A DNA stretch of 64,000 nt from JAIVGZ01 sp964552205 (GTDB taxonomy: Bacteria; Pseudomonadota; Gammaproteobacteria; Natronospirales; JAIVGZ01). Positions 17,303 through 26,219 of the stretch are shown here, in pieces. The stretch lies in contig CAZKFT010000009.1 in the NCBI GenBank assembly GCA_964552205.1, positions 3,961 through 67,960 on the forward strand, given 5' to 3'. Made by a program: the position numbers and the translations under genes. Under the pieces are notes generated by a model, which saw only the letters and a program-made list of their open reading frames with translations, was not told where the DNA came from and did not search any database. Numbering within the stretch: the first letter of the stretch is position 1; each line of letters starts with the position of its first letter.

Positions 17303-19674
17303 TGAAGGATTTCCTCGAGAACCTCGTTTTCCGCTTCCGAGGCATCATTCTCGTGCTGTTCGTGATTGCCACGGCCTTCATGCTGAATTCTGCCATGCAG
17401 CTGAAAGTGGACGCAGGTTTCCACAAACTGCTGCCGCTGTCGCACCCGTACATGCAGACCTTCGTCGATTATGAGTCGGAGTTTGGCGGCGCGAACCGAA
17501 TCTTGGTGGCACTCATTCGTCATGACGGCGAGGACATATTCGAGCCGGAGTTCTTCGAGACGCTGAGACAGGTCACTGACGAAGTCTTCTTCATCCCGGG
17601 CATCGACCGCGCGCGGGTGACATCGTTGTTCACCCCGAATGTGCGCTTCATCGAGATCGTCGAGGACGGGTTCGCCGGTGGCAATGTCATCCCGGACAAT
17701 TTCGCGCCAACGCCGGAGATGTTCGAGCGTGTCCGCGGCAATGTGGTCAAGTCCGGGCAGGTCGGGCGACTTGTCACCGAGGATTTCCAGGGTGCGATGG
17801 TCTCCGCCGAAGTGCTGGAGGTGGACCCGACCACGGGTGAGCGTCTGGATTACCAGGAAGTCGCACGCATGCTGGAAGAGCGCATTCGTGACCAGTACGA
17901 AACAGACGAACTCAGTGTCCATATCATCGGCTTCGCCAAAGTCATTGGTGATGTGGCCGATGGCGCCCGGTCCGTTATCGCCTTCTTCTTCATCGCCTTC
18001 GTCATCACAGCCATCCTGCTGTATTTCTATACCTTGTCGCTGCGCCTGACCGCTGCCGCGCTTGCCTGCTCGGTGACCGCCGTCATATGGGGGCTGGGCA
18101 TGCTGACCCAGCTCGGCTTCGGCATAGACCCGATGAGTATTCTCGTTCCCTTCCTGATTTTTGCCATCGGCGTCAGCCATGGCGTGCAGATGATCAGCGC
18201 CTGGAACAGTACGTTGTTGTTCGGCGGCTCAGCCAAGGACCGCGTTGGTTATGTGGATCTCGAGAAGGGGGAGGTCCAGGGCACCGACAGCCTGACCGCG
18301 GCTCGAAGTGCGTTTCGGCGGCTATTGGTACCAGGTGGCATTGCATTGTTGTCGGACACCATCGGCTTCCTGACTATCTTGCTCATCGAAATCGAGATCA
18401 TCCAGGAACTGGCCATCACGGCCTCGCTGGGCGTCGCTGTCATCATTCTCACCAACCTGTTGCTGTTGCCGATTCTCCTGTCGTACACGCGCTTCCGTGA
18501 CCTGAACGCGTTCCGCGACAAGCACACCAAGCGAATCCTGCAGAGGGGTCGTATGTGGGAGGCGCTGTCGGTCATGGCAGAGCCTAAGCCAGCCATGGTT
18601 GCGGTGGCGGTCATGGTGCTGTTGTTCGGCTTCGGTATTTGGAAAGGGCAGGACCTCAAGATTGGTGACCTGCATGAAGGTGTGCCGGAGTTGCACGAGG
18701 ATTCACGCTACAACGTTGACAGCCGTGTGATTACCGAGCGCTTTGCCATCGGTGTGGACATCCTGTCGGTGATTGCCGAGGCGGACGTGGACGCCTGTAC
18801 CCGCCATGAAGTCATGGACACCATCGACCAGTTCGCATGGCAGATGCGCAATATCAGCGGCGTGCACTCCGTGATTAGTTTGCCGCAGGTGGCCAAGATC
18901 GTGAACGCGGGCTGGAACGAGGGCAACCTGAAGTGGCGCGAGTTGCCGCGCAACGCGCAGATGTTGCAGCAGTCGGTTTCCACTGTGGATACCAGCACAG
19001 GGCTACTGAACTCGGATTGCAGCGCCATGCAGGTGCTGATCTTCACTGTCGACCACAAGGCCGAGACCATCGATCGCATTCTCGATGAAGTGAAAGCCTT
19101 CGAGTCCGCCCACGGCACGGAGGGGCTGGAGTTCCGGCTTGCGAGCGGCAACGTCGGCGTGATGGGGGCGACCAACGAAGCGGTGGCCGAGGCACAGGTT
19201 CCGATGTTGATGTGGGTCTACGCGGCCATCATCCTGCTGTGCTTGCTCACCTTCCGATCCATCCGCGGAACACTGTGCATCGTCATCCCTCTGTCCTTGG
19301 TGTCCGTGCTCGCGTATGCACTGATGACCACGCTGGATATTGGCCTGAAGGTGGCAACTCTGCCGGTGGTGGTGTTGGGTGTTGGTGTCGGTGTCGACTA
19401 CGGCATTTACATCTACAGCCGCATGGTCACCTTCCTTGAGGAAGGCCTGCCGCTGAGGGAAGCCTACGAGCGCGCCTTGGCCATGACCGGCAAGGCGGTG
19501 TTGTTCACGGGCATCACACTGGCCATTGGCGTCAGTACCTGGATCTTCTCAGACCTGAAGTTCCAGGCAGACATGGGTGTGTTGCTGACCTTCATGTTCT
19601 TGCTGAACATGGTCGGTGCGGTGCTACTCATCCCCGCGCTCGCCCGCCTGATGTTCTGGAAGAAATACCCCTAA
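17302..19674 (+). CDS. RND superfamily/MMPL-type transporter
   Basis: 790-residue inner-membrane protein with the duplicated RND layout. TM1 is near residue 15, then comes a periplasmic domain, then a five-helix bundle (about 215-400) with GVSHGVQMISAWN. A second TM near 435 is followed by a second periplasmic domain and a second bundle (about 630-790) with VLGVGVGVDYGIYIYSRM. This size and the two conserved helix-4 segments place it with the MMPL/HAE-3-like exporters of lipids or hydrophobic molecules, not with the larger AcrB type. No adjacent membrane-fusion protein is present. It is translationally coupled to the YCF48-like gene and last in the cluster, ending at a REP hairpin. Confidence 0.9.
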   Translation: MKDFLENLVFRFRGIILVLFVIATAFMLNSAMQLKVDAGFHKLLPLSHPYMQTFVDYESEFGGANRILVALIRHDGEDIFEPEFFETLRQVTDEVFFIPGIDRARVTSLFTPNVRFIEIVEDGFAGGNVIPDNFAPTPEMFERVRGNVVKSGQVGRLVTEDFQGAMVSAEVLEVDPTTGERLDYQEVARMLEERIRDQYETDELSVHIIGFAKVIGDVADGARSVIAFFFIAFVITAILLYFYTLSLRLTAAALACSVTAVIWGLGMLTQLGFGIDPMSILVPFLIFAIGVSHGVQMISAWNSTLLFGGSAKDRVGYVDLEKGEVQGTDSLTAARSAFRRLLVPGGIALLSDTIGFLTILLIEIEIIQELAITASLGVAVIILTNLLLLPILLSYTRFRDLNAFRDKHTKRILQRGRMWEALSVMAEPKPAMVAVAVMVLLFGFGIWKGQDLKIGDLHEGVPELHEDSRYNVDSRVITERFAIGVDILSVIAEADVDACTRHEVMDTIDQFAWQMRNISGVHSVISLPQVAKIVNAGWNEGNLKWRELPRNAQMLQQSVSTVDTSTGLLNSDCSAMQVLIFTVDHKAETIDRILDEVKAFESAHGTEGLEFRLASGNVGVMGATNEAVAEAQVPMLMWVYAAIILLCLLTFRSIRGTLCIVIPLSLVSVLAYALMTTLDIGLKVATLPVVVLGVGVGVDYGIYIYSRMVTFLEEGLPLREAYERALAMTGKAVLFTGITLAIGVSTWIFSDLKFQADMGVLLTFMFLLNMVGAVLLIPALARLMFWKKYP

Positions 19675-19682
19675 AGCCATTT

Positions 19683-19760
19683 GTAGGAGCGACGCTTCGC
19701 GTCGCGAATGGTACAAGGCCTTGGTGTCATCATGTTCGCGACGCGAAGCGTCGCTCCTAC
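19683..19760. repeat. REP-type inverted repeat between convergent genes
   Basis: Two perfect 26-base complementary arms (19683-19708 and 19735-19760), beginning GTAGGAGCGACGCTTCGCG, separated by 26 bases. Each arm also contains the internal dyad GCGACGCTTCGCGTCGC. This is the GTAGGAGCG/GTGGGAGCG class of REP elements common in Pseudomonas and Xanthomonadales. It lies between the stops of the RND gene and fadE and could act as a bidirectional terminator. Confidence 0.9.
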
Positions 19761-19786
19761 GGTGGCGCAATTGCGGCGCGTGTCAA

Positions 19787-22207
19787 TCAGACCTCGATGC
19801 GGCCCTCGGTGCCGAACTCATCCACCCAGATGGTGTCGCGGGTCGCATTCAGCGCGGTGTGCAGGACTTTGGCTTCATCCGCGGTGATGACGCCTTCGGT
19901 CACACCACGGTCGATGTCGTCCGACATGTCCGCCTGATGCAGCCGTATGCCAAGGCCTTTCTCGAGCTTGCGCTCCAGTGGTTCCCCAGCCATGACCGCG
20001 GTCAGCGCGAGATCCATCCGACCCAAGGGGTCGTTGGCATCCGCAGGAGCGAATATGCCGTCTGTCAGGCGGTCACGCGCGAAGGATGGTGACAGTAACA
20101 GGTCGGCGACCTTGTGCCCCAGATCGTCAGACGGCGGGCTGTACGGGCGGCCCAAGGGGAACACGACCAAACGCAGCATCGGACCCAAGGGCCACAGCGG
20201 AAAATTACGCAGGATGTCTTCCATCGCACTCTGCATCTTGTAGAGCGAATCCTGTAGCGCCCAGTCCACCAACGGCAGATCTTCCGGCGGTCCGCCCTGG
20301 TCCTCGAATCGCTTGAGTACGGCAGAGCTCATGTACAGATGGCTCAGCACATCCCCGAAGCGTGCCGACAGCTTCTCGCGGCGTTTCAGTTCGCCTCCCA
20401 AGATGAGCAGGGCACAGTCCGCGAGGAACACGAATGCCGCGCTGATTCGGGAAAGCTGCTGCGCATAGCGCTTCGGTGAGCCACTGCCCGGCGCTGCGAA
20501 TAAGCGCGCTCCCGTCAGTCCGCCGACAAAAGCCCGCACTTTGTTGCTGATGACGAACCCGACATGTCGGAACAAGGCATCATCGAAGTCACGCAGGCCT
20601 TGGGTTGTATCCGGATCGGAGGCTGCATTGACCTCTTTCAGGAGGTAGGGATGGCAACGGATGGCACCCTGTCCGAAGATGATCATGCTACGGGTCAGGA
20701 TGTTGGCACCCTCGACCGTGATGCTGATGGGTACGGCCTGATAGGTGCGGGCCAGGTAATTCATCGGACCCATACACACACCGCGCCCGCCGTGGACATC
20801 CATCGAGTCTGCGACCACCTGCCGCATGCCTTCAGTGTTGTGGTACTTGAGAATGGCCGACAGCACGGAGGGTTTGTTACCCATGTCGATGGCTCCGGCA
20901 GTCATCACCCGGGCGGCATCCATCCGGTAGGTGTAACCACCAATGCGCGCAAGCGCTTCCTCAACACCTTCAAAGCGGCCGATGGGTACGCGGAACTGTC
21001 GCCGGATACGCGCATACGCGCCCGTCATGCGGCTCGTGACCTTGCCGGCGGAAGTTCCCAGCGCTGGCAGGGATATGGCACGACCTGCTGACAGGCAGTT
21101 CATGAGCATCATCCAGCCCTTGCCGATGTAGTCGGTGCCGCCGATGAGCCAATCCAAGGGGATGAATACGTCCTCACCGCGGGTCGGGCCATTCGGGAAC
21201 ACGGCATTCAGCGGTGCATGACGCTTGCCGATTTCCACGCCGGGCGTGTTGGTCGGAATGAGCGCACAGGTGATGCCGAGGTCTTCCTGGTCGCCCAGCA
21301 GATGGTCGGGATCGTAGGCTTTGAACGCGAGGCCGAGCACGGTCGCGATGGGCGCCAGTGTGATGTAGCGCTTGTCCCAGGTCACGCGCATGCCGATGAC
21401 TTCCTTCCCTTCATGCATGCCCATGCAAACGATGCCGACATCCGGAATCGCACCGGCGTCGGACCCTGCCCATGGACTGGTCAAGGCGAAACAGGGGATC
21501 TCCTCACCCGCTGCGAGCAGGGGCAGATAATGCTGCTTCTGCGCGTCGGTGCCGTAATGCATGAGCAGCTCACCTGGCCCGAGCGAATTGGGGACCATGA
21601 CCGTCACACCTGCGGACAGTGAACGGCTGGCAATCTTCATCACTACCGCCGAGTTGGCCAGCGCCGAGAATCCCAGCCCGCCGAATTCTTTGGGGATGAT
21701 CATGCCGAACAGCTTGTGCTTGCGGATGAGTGCCCAAGCCTCAGGCGGGAGATTGTCGAGTTCGGTGGTGATCTTCCAGTCGTCGAGGACGCTGCACAGG
21801 TCCTCCACCGGTCCGTCCAGGAACGCCTGCTCTTCTTCACTGAGCTTGGGGGCGTCGACGGCGTAGAGTTTTTTCCAATCGGGGCGACCGCTGAACAGAT
21901 CCGCATCCCACCAAGTGTTGCCGGCATCCAGCGCAATCTGCTCAGTTGAGGATAAGGGTGGCAGGACCTTGCGGAACCAGATGAGCAATGGCCCGGAAAT
22001 CAGTGCCTGTCGCAGGGGCTTGATGTTCAGTGGAATCGCCAGAACCAGGAAGAGGAGCCAGCCGCCGTAGGGCACGCTGTCCGTGACGACACCGATGGCA
22101 ATCAACAGGGCGGCAAAACTGGCTGTCCACGACCATAAGGGGGCTGCTGCCCAGGCCAGAACGCCAACCAGCGCGATGACTATGGTTAAACAGAGCAGAA
22201 ACGACAT
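19787..22207 (-). CDS. fadE: Acyl-CoA dehydrogenase FadE
   Basis: 806 residues, close to E. coli FadE (814). Two N-terminal membrane-type segments (LLCLTIVIALVGVLAWAAAPLW and following) precede the acyl-CoA dehydrogenase core (IPKEFGGLGFSALANSAVVMKIASRS, CFALTSPWAGSDAGAIPD, DVHGGRGVCMGPMNYLARTYQ) and the long FadE-specific C-terminal domain. It catalyses the first, FAD-dependent step of beta-oxidation at the inner membrane. It lies downstream of nadC on the same strand, but a separate promoter and an AAAC-GCT-GTTT operator overlap the nadC 3' end, so it is probably regulated on its own by fatty-acid status. Confidence 0.95.
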   Translation of the reverse strand: MSFLLCLTIVIALVGVLAWAAAPLWSWTASFAALLIAIGVVTDSVPYGGWLLFLVLAIPLNIKPLRQALISGPLLIWFRKVLPPLSSTEQIALDAGNTWWDADLFSGRPDWKKLYAVDAPKLSEEEQAFLDGPVEDLCSVLDDWKITTELDNLPPEAWALIRKHKLFGMIIPKEFGGLGFSALANSAVVMKIASRSLSAGVTVMVPNSLGPGELLMHYGTDAQKQHYLPLLAAGEEIPCFALTSPWAGSDAGAIPDVGIVCMGMHEGKEVIGMRVTWDKRYITLAPIATVLGLAFKAYDPDHLLGDQEDLGITCALIPTNTPGVEIGKRHAPLNAVFPNGPTRGEDVFIPLDWLIGGTDYIGKGWMMLMNCLSAGRAISLPALGTSAGKVTSRMTGAYARIRRQFRVPIGRFEGVEEALARIGGYTYRMDAARVMTAGAIDMGNKPSVLSAILKYHNTEGMRQVVADSMDVHGGRGVCMGPMNYLARTYQAVPISITVEGANILTRSMIIFGQGAIRCHPYLLKEVNAASDPDTTQGLRDFDDALFRHVGFVISNKVRAFVGGLTGARLFAAPGSGSPKRYAQQLSRISAAFVFLADCALLILGGELKRREKLSARFGDVLSHLYMSSAVLKRFEDQGGPPEDLPLVDWALQDSLYKMQSAMEDILRNFPLWPLGPMLRLVVFPLGRPYSPPSDDLGHKVADLLLSPSFARDRLTDGIFAPADANDPLGRMDLALTAVMAGEPLERKLEKGLGIRLHQADMSDDIDRGVTEGVITADEAKVLHTALNATRDTIWVDEFGTEGRIEV

Positions 22208-22232
22208 GGGGGACTCCCTCGAATTTCTGGAT

Positions 22233-22276
22233 TTAAACGCTGTTTAAGTTATACCTGAACCGGAGAGACAAATCGA
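22233..22276 (-). promoter_or_regulatory. fadE promoter with PsrA/FadR-like operator at the start site
   Basis: On the minus strand TCGATT (22276-22271), a 17-base spacer, and TATAAC (22253-22248) form a weak-to-fair sigma-70 promoter. The inverted repeat TTAAAC-GCT-GTTTAA (22233-22247) begins directly after the -10 box, covering the expected start site about 30 bases before the fadE ATG. The AAAC-N3-GTTT core is the same as in the palindrome at 10846-10870 and resembles PsrA sites. Its outer end includes the nadC stop codon. Confidence 0.6.
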
Positions 22277-23239
22277 TGGCCCGGACGTCCTTGGTCAGGG
22301 TGCCAGCCGAGATGAAATCCACGCCAGTGGCCGCCAGTTCCGGCAGGCGCTCCAAGGTCACATTTCCCGAGACTTCCAGCTGGATACGGCCCTGGGCGGT
22401 TTTGACGGCCTCCCGCATGGCTTCCAGGGTGAAATTGTCCAGCATGGCGATGTCTGCCCCGGCAGCAATGGCCTCCTGAAGTTCTGCCAGATTTTCCACC
22501 TCAACCTCGATGACCCCAGCGTCAATTGTCTGGCGGGCGGCGCTGACAGCGGCGGTGATTCCGCCGGCCGCGATGATGTGATTTTCCTTGATGAGGATGC
22601 CATCCCACAGACCCAAACGGTGGTTGCTACATCCGCCGCAGCGGACGGCGTACTTCTGGGCAGTCCGCAGCCCGGGGAGGGTTTTGCGTGTATCCAGGAC
22701 CTTGGTTCGGCTGCCCGCAAGCGCATCGGCCCAGGCCGCGGCCACGGTGGCTGTCCCGGACAGCGTCTGCAGGAAATTCATCGCGGTGCGCTCCCCGGTG
22801 AGCATGGGGCGCGCTGGTCCGGACAGTGTACACAGTGCGGCGCCTGCATCCACCCGCTCGCCATCGCTGTGATGCCAGGCGAGCGTAATGCTGGTATCGA
22901 GCTGGCGGAACACTTCGTCGGCCCACGCCGTGCCACACAGCACCATGGCCTCTCGCGTGATGAGCTCGGCGGTACCTGTCGCGTCTGCGGGTACCAANNN
23001 NNNNNNNNNNNNNNNNNNNNNNNNNNNNNNNNNNNNNNNNNNNNNNNNNNNNNNNNNNNNNNNNNNNNNNNNNNNNNNNNNNNNNNNNNNNNNNNNNCCA
23101 TGGCCTCTCGCGTGATGAGCTCGGCGGTACCTGTCGCGTCTGCGGGTACCAAACCGGCTGTCAGGTCACCGCTTCCGACATCTTCACTGAGTGCGCGCCG
23201 TACGGTGTCAGGAATGTCATCCGGAAGCGGAGCAAGCAT
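22233..23239 (-). CDS. nadC: Nicotinate-nucleotide diphosphorylase (carboxylating), interrupted by a false gap
   Basis: Converts quinolinate and PRPP to nicotinate mononucleotide in NAD synthesis. The N-terminus MLAPLPDDIPDTVRRALSED and GSGDLTAGLVPADATG lie right of the N block. The left part continues with MNFLQTLSGTATVAA, DTRKTLPGLRTAQKYAVRCGG, HRLGLWDGILIKENH and VEVEVENLAE, all family hallmarks. The 55 bases on either side of the N block are identical. Removing one copy plus the N run joins the two frames exactly, giving one intact gene of about 283 codons. The start lies 4 bases after the stop of the upstream unknown gene. Confidence 0.95.
22943..23152. other. Spurious scaffold gap flanked by a 55-base duplication (nadC)
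   Basis: 22943-22997 and 23098-23152 are identical and surround 100 N (22998-23097). The pattern is that of two contigs overlapping by one k-mer that a scaffolder separated with a placeholder. It is not a biological repeat. Confidence 0.93.
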
Positions 23240-23242
23240 GGC

Positions 23243-23956
23243 TCAGGCGGCAACCAATTCGGGCGGGCGCTCGCGGTCCAAAATCAGGAGATGGTGTGGC
23301 GGAACACTTTGCCAAGGGCTTTCGTCGAGAACCTGGCTGGCAACACACTGCGCACCGTCCATCAATTCACAAGAGGCCGTAAACACCAGCGGCGCACAAT
23401 CCTGGCCCCAGGCGCGGCGCAATGCCAGAACCTGGTCGCCGTCGCTGACCACCAACGAAAGAACTGCTGGCATTCCCTCCAGCATGGCTGTCAGCTGTGT
23501 CACCAGTTCCAGGATGGCGTCGTCCAGACCCATGTCATCGTCGTCCAGCAGCAGGTTGCGGAGCAGGGCGAAGACACCTGCGCCTGGATCGTTGTAATCG
23601 AGGGCTGCCTCGATTTCAGGGTCGAGATTTTCGCGCACCATGACGCGCAACGCGGGCCAGTCGGCGGGGTCGAATGCGACCACTGCCATCATGTCTTCGT
23701 CGTGCAGCGGCTGCGGTGCGGCGGGTGTGATCCCAAAACCGGACTGGGCGATCCAGCAGTCGTTGAAGAGCGTTCGTGCAAGACTCTCGAGGTTGGAGTC
23801 CAGAATGGCCGGGGTCGGACCGCGATAGGCCGCCGGCAGGTCATCTGGTGCGAACCAAGCCACCCCGAACCCAGGTACCAGGGTTTCGTCCGCATCCTCG
23901 AACACCGTCAAAACCGTATCCAGAGGAACATCGTTTCCAAGGCATCCGAGCAGCAT
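23243..23956 (-). CDS. Hypothetical protein, 237 residues, possibly a degenerate class II glutamine amidotransferase-like protein
   Basis: Acidic protein without signal peptide or membrane segment, located between an FbpC-like ATPase gene (11 bases upstream) and nadC (4 bases downstream), so surely part of that operon. The only family hint is the C-terminal pattern ASQVLDESPWQSVPPHHLLILDR, which resembles the end of YafJ-type class II amidotransferases. The N-terminus MLLGCLGN has a cysteine at 5, not the catalytic Cys2. I regard a catalytic amidotransferase as unproven. Confidence 0.75.
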   Translation of the reverse strand: MLLGCLGNDVPLDTVLTVFEDADETLVPGFGVAWFAPDDLPAAYRGPTPAILDSNLESLARTLFNDCWIAQSGFGITPAAPQPLHDEDMMAVVAFDPADWPALRVMVRENLDPEIEAALDYNDPGAGVFALLRNLLLDDDDMGLDDAILELVTQLTAMLEGMPAVLSLVVSDGDQVLALRRAWGQDCAPLVFTASCELMDGAQCVASQVLDESPWQSVPPHHLLILDRERPPELVAA

Positions 23957-23967
23957 GGCACTCCTCC

Positions 23968-25026
23968 TCAGGCCCGCGGAAAGGCGACCAGATGTTCAGC
24001 ATCGATTCGTACGCGCACCTGCTCACCGACCTCGTGGTTCAGGTGGCTGGGGAACAGTGTCAAAAGACTGGTACCGGTGTCCAGCTTCAGTGTGTACAGG
24101 ATCTCGGCACCTTTGAAGGCCTTATGTGTAATCAAGCCCTGTAGCGGACCCTCCGGATCGGGCACGATATCGTCAGGTCGCAACAGCACATCGACCTCGG
24201 TGCCCACAGGCCAGACGAAGGCGCGATTGCCGCTGATCTCGCCGGCTTCCGTTGCCAGTCGGTCGTGGTCCAACAGGCGCCCGGGCAGGAAACGACCTTG
24301 GCCGATGAAGTCCGCCACAAACCGATTCGATGGTTCGTGGTACAGGTTATAGGGTGTGTCCCACTGCACCACACGTCCTTCGTGCATGACTCCGACGACG
24401 TCACCGATGGCGAAAGCCTCGTGCTGATCGTGGGTGACTACGATGGCAGTAGCATTCTGCGAGCGCAGGATATCGCGTACTTCGATGGTCAACCGTTCAC
24501 GCAGGTCCACATCCAGGTTGGAGAAGGGTTCGTCTAGCAGGATGAGGTCTGGACGCGGCGCAAGCGCGCGAGCCAATGCCACTCGTTGCTGTTGGCCGCC
24601 AGACAACTCGTGAGGCCAGCGGTCGGCGTGTTCGGCGAGGTCGGTGAGCGCCAGCAATTCCTGGACGCGCGCCGCCCGTTCGGACTTGCTACCCGTCCTG
24701 AGGCCGAAGGCGATATTGCCCGCAACGGTCATATGGGGGAAAAGGGCGTAGTCCTGGAATACCATGCCGATGCGACGGCGTTCCGGCGCGATGGCGGTAT
24801 CTACAGAGGACACCAAATCGCCACGCAGGCGTATTTCTCCGGCATACACAGGTTCGAATCCCGCGATGGCACGCAACACGGTGGTTTTGCCACAGCCACT
24901 GGGCCCGAGCAGGCATGCAATGGTCCCCGGCCGCAACACGAAGGTGAGGCCGCGCACGACAGCATCCGCGTCGTAGCGGCACTCAATATCGCGAACTTCA
25001 AGGACCGGCGTTTCCACGGGGCTCAT
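23968..25026 (-). CDS. ABC transporter ATP-binding protein, FbpC/PotA-like
   Basis: 352 residues. It has Walker A GPSGCGKTT, Q-loop VFQDYALFPHMTV, signature LSGGQQQRVALARALAPRPDLILLDEP with Walker B, and switch histidine VVTHDQHEA. A C-terminal TOBE-type regulatory domain follows (VLLRPDDIVPD...). Closest in pattern to ferric-iron (FbpC) importers. No matching permease or binding protein is in the window, so it is an orphan ATPase here. The start is placed at MSPVETP because AGGTAG precedes it by a few bases; an upstream extension to 25173 overlaps the CsgG-like gene and looks non-coding. Confidence 0.9.
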   Translation of the reverse strand: MSPVETPVLEVRDIECRYDADAVVRGLTFVLRPGTIACLLGPSGCGKTTVLRAIAGFEPVYAGEIRLRGDLVSSVDTAIAPERRRIGMVFQDYALFPHMTVAGNIAFGLRTGSKSERAARVQELLALTDLAEHADRWPHELSGGQQQRVALARALAPRPDLILLDEPFSNLDVDLRERLTIEVRDILRSQNATAIVVTHDQHEAFAIGDVVGVMHEGRVVQWDTPYNLYHEPSNRFVADFIGQGRFLPGRLLDHDRLATEAGEISGNRAFVWPVGTEVDVLLRPDDIVPDPEGPLQGLITHKAFKGAEILYTLKLDTGTSLLTLFPSHLNHEVGEQVRVRIDAEHLVAFPRA

Positions 25027-25054
25027 TCTACCTGACCCCACGGAAGGCGCGGAC

Positions 25055-26206
25055 TTAGCGCCGTCGGCGCCTCCCGTCGCGGGCCGCCTCGGCGTACGGC
25101 GGGCCAAACTCCAATCCGGCTGCAGCATCCATCGACATAACGCGGTCTCCTGGCGATGCACCTGCGCCACCAATAGCGGACGCGATGGAAAACCGCTCCC
25201 TCACTTCCACGATGGTCACTTCGCCTGCGAGTGCATCGTCGGAACCCAGCGAGATGCCCGTCTCGGGGTCAATGAGCTCCTCGCCCTTACGCCATACTTG
25301 CAGTCGGTCACCCGGGTTCACCAGCCCTTGGCCGAGATTGATGAAGATGCGGCCGTTGTCGTTGCGGATGACGGCACCCGTGGTGGGGCGGTTTCCGACC
25401 TGCTTCACCAGCTCGAAAGCAGCTTCATTGAGCGTTGCAATCATGACCTGCCCGATGGGAAGTCGGGAGTAGTCGTTGACGAAACCACCCAGTGCGCCAC
25501 CCCCCACAAAGCCGCCCCCGCCAAAATTGACACCTGACTCGGAGATTTCCCGGTTGATCTGACGCGTGAACATAATTTCACTGGTCGTCGCATCGATGAC
25601 ACGCAGATTGATTCCCACCGCAGCATTTTTGCTGGTTACCCGCATGCCACCCAGCACTGCACCGGCGCGTCCGCCAATGAGGCCGCCAACGCCTACATCT
25701 CTGCCACTGACATCCGCCTCGTAATGCGTCACCACCACCTGCACGAGGAACTGCGCGCCGGCGATGCTACCTACTTGGGCGGCTGAAGGTGCGGCGACAC
25801 GCCCCGTTGCGCCGAGATCCTGTTCTCCGAGCACGGCGCCCACAGCCACACGCTCGACCAGGCGGAAGCGGTTGGTGCGATTCAGGATGTCGGTGACAAT
25901 GGCCTCGATGCCGTTGACCGGCACCATAGTCGCGCTGCTGACGACCGCACCACTGCGCCCGTCACCATCGGACCATTGCACGCTCCCTGCGCCCGAGGTG
26001 TTGTCAACCGGTAGAACAGCAATGCGGGCGCGTGGACCGGCGTAGTTTCCCCATTCAACATTGAATAGGTCTTCGACCGGAACAGGTTCGAGTGTCTCTG
26101 GCAACGGGATGCGCCCACTGTCCTTGACGATGTAACCGACATAGTCCGCATGGGCACTCGAAACGACGAATGCCGCGGCGACCATCAATAGCCGCAAGTT
26201 CTTCAT
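25055..26206 (-). CDS. CsgG/HfaB-family exported protein
   Basis: 383 residues with a cleavable signal peptide (MKNLRLLMVAAAFVVSSAHA), no lipobox. The CsgG-type segment is seen as RIAVLPVDNTSG, then IVTDILNRTNRFRLVERVAVGAVLGEQ and ADFLVQ-like AGAQFLVQVVVTHYEAD. A glycine-rich stretch (FGGGGFVGGGALGGF, near residue 240) and a C-terminal domain with NLGQGLVNPGDRLQVWRKGEELIDPETG follow. The tail is basic (RDGRRRRR). CsgG forms the curli export pore. No curli genes are nearby, so the role of this homologue is open. AGGAGG lies 5 bases before the ATG. Confidence 0.85.
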   Translation of the reverse strand: MKNLRLLMVAAAFVVSSAHADYVGYIVKDSGRIPLPETLEPVPVEDLFNVEWGNYAGPRARIAVLPVDNTSGAGSVQWSDGDGRSGAVVSSATMVPVNGIEAIVTDILNRTNRFRLVERVAVGAVLGEQDLGATGRVAAPSAAQVGSIAGAQFLVQVVVTHYEADVSGRDVGVGGLIGGRAGAVLGGMRVTSKNAAVGINLRVIDATTSEIMFTRQINREISESGVNFGGGGFVGGGALGGFVNDYSRLPIGQVMIATLNEAAFELVKQVGNRPTTGAVIRNDNGRIFINLGQGLVNPGDRLQVWRKGEELIDPETGISLGSDDALAGEVTIVEVRERFSIASAIGGAGASPGDRVMSMDAAAGLEFGPPYAEAARDGRRRRR

Positions 26207-26219
26207 GAGACCTCCTCCC

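Noticed and set aside
19683..19760. Inverted repeat as the end of an insertion sequence
   Set aside because: There is no transposase and no target duplication; length and sequence match a REP hairpin between convergent genes.
22943..23152. 55-base direct repeats around nadC and pyrC as insertion target duplications or attachment sites
   Set aside because: Both flank 100-N placeholders, have equal length, and vanish on merging with the frame restored; they are assembly overlaps.
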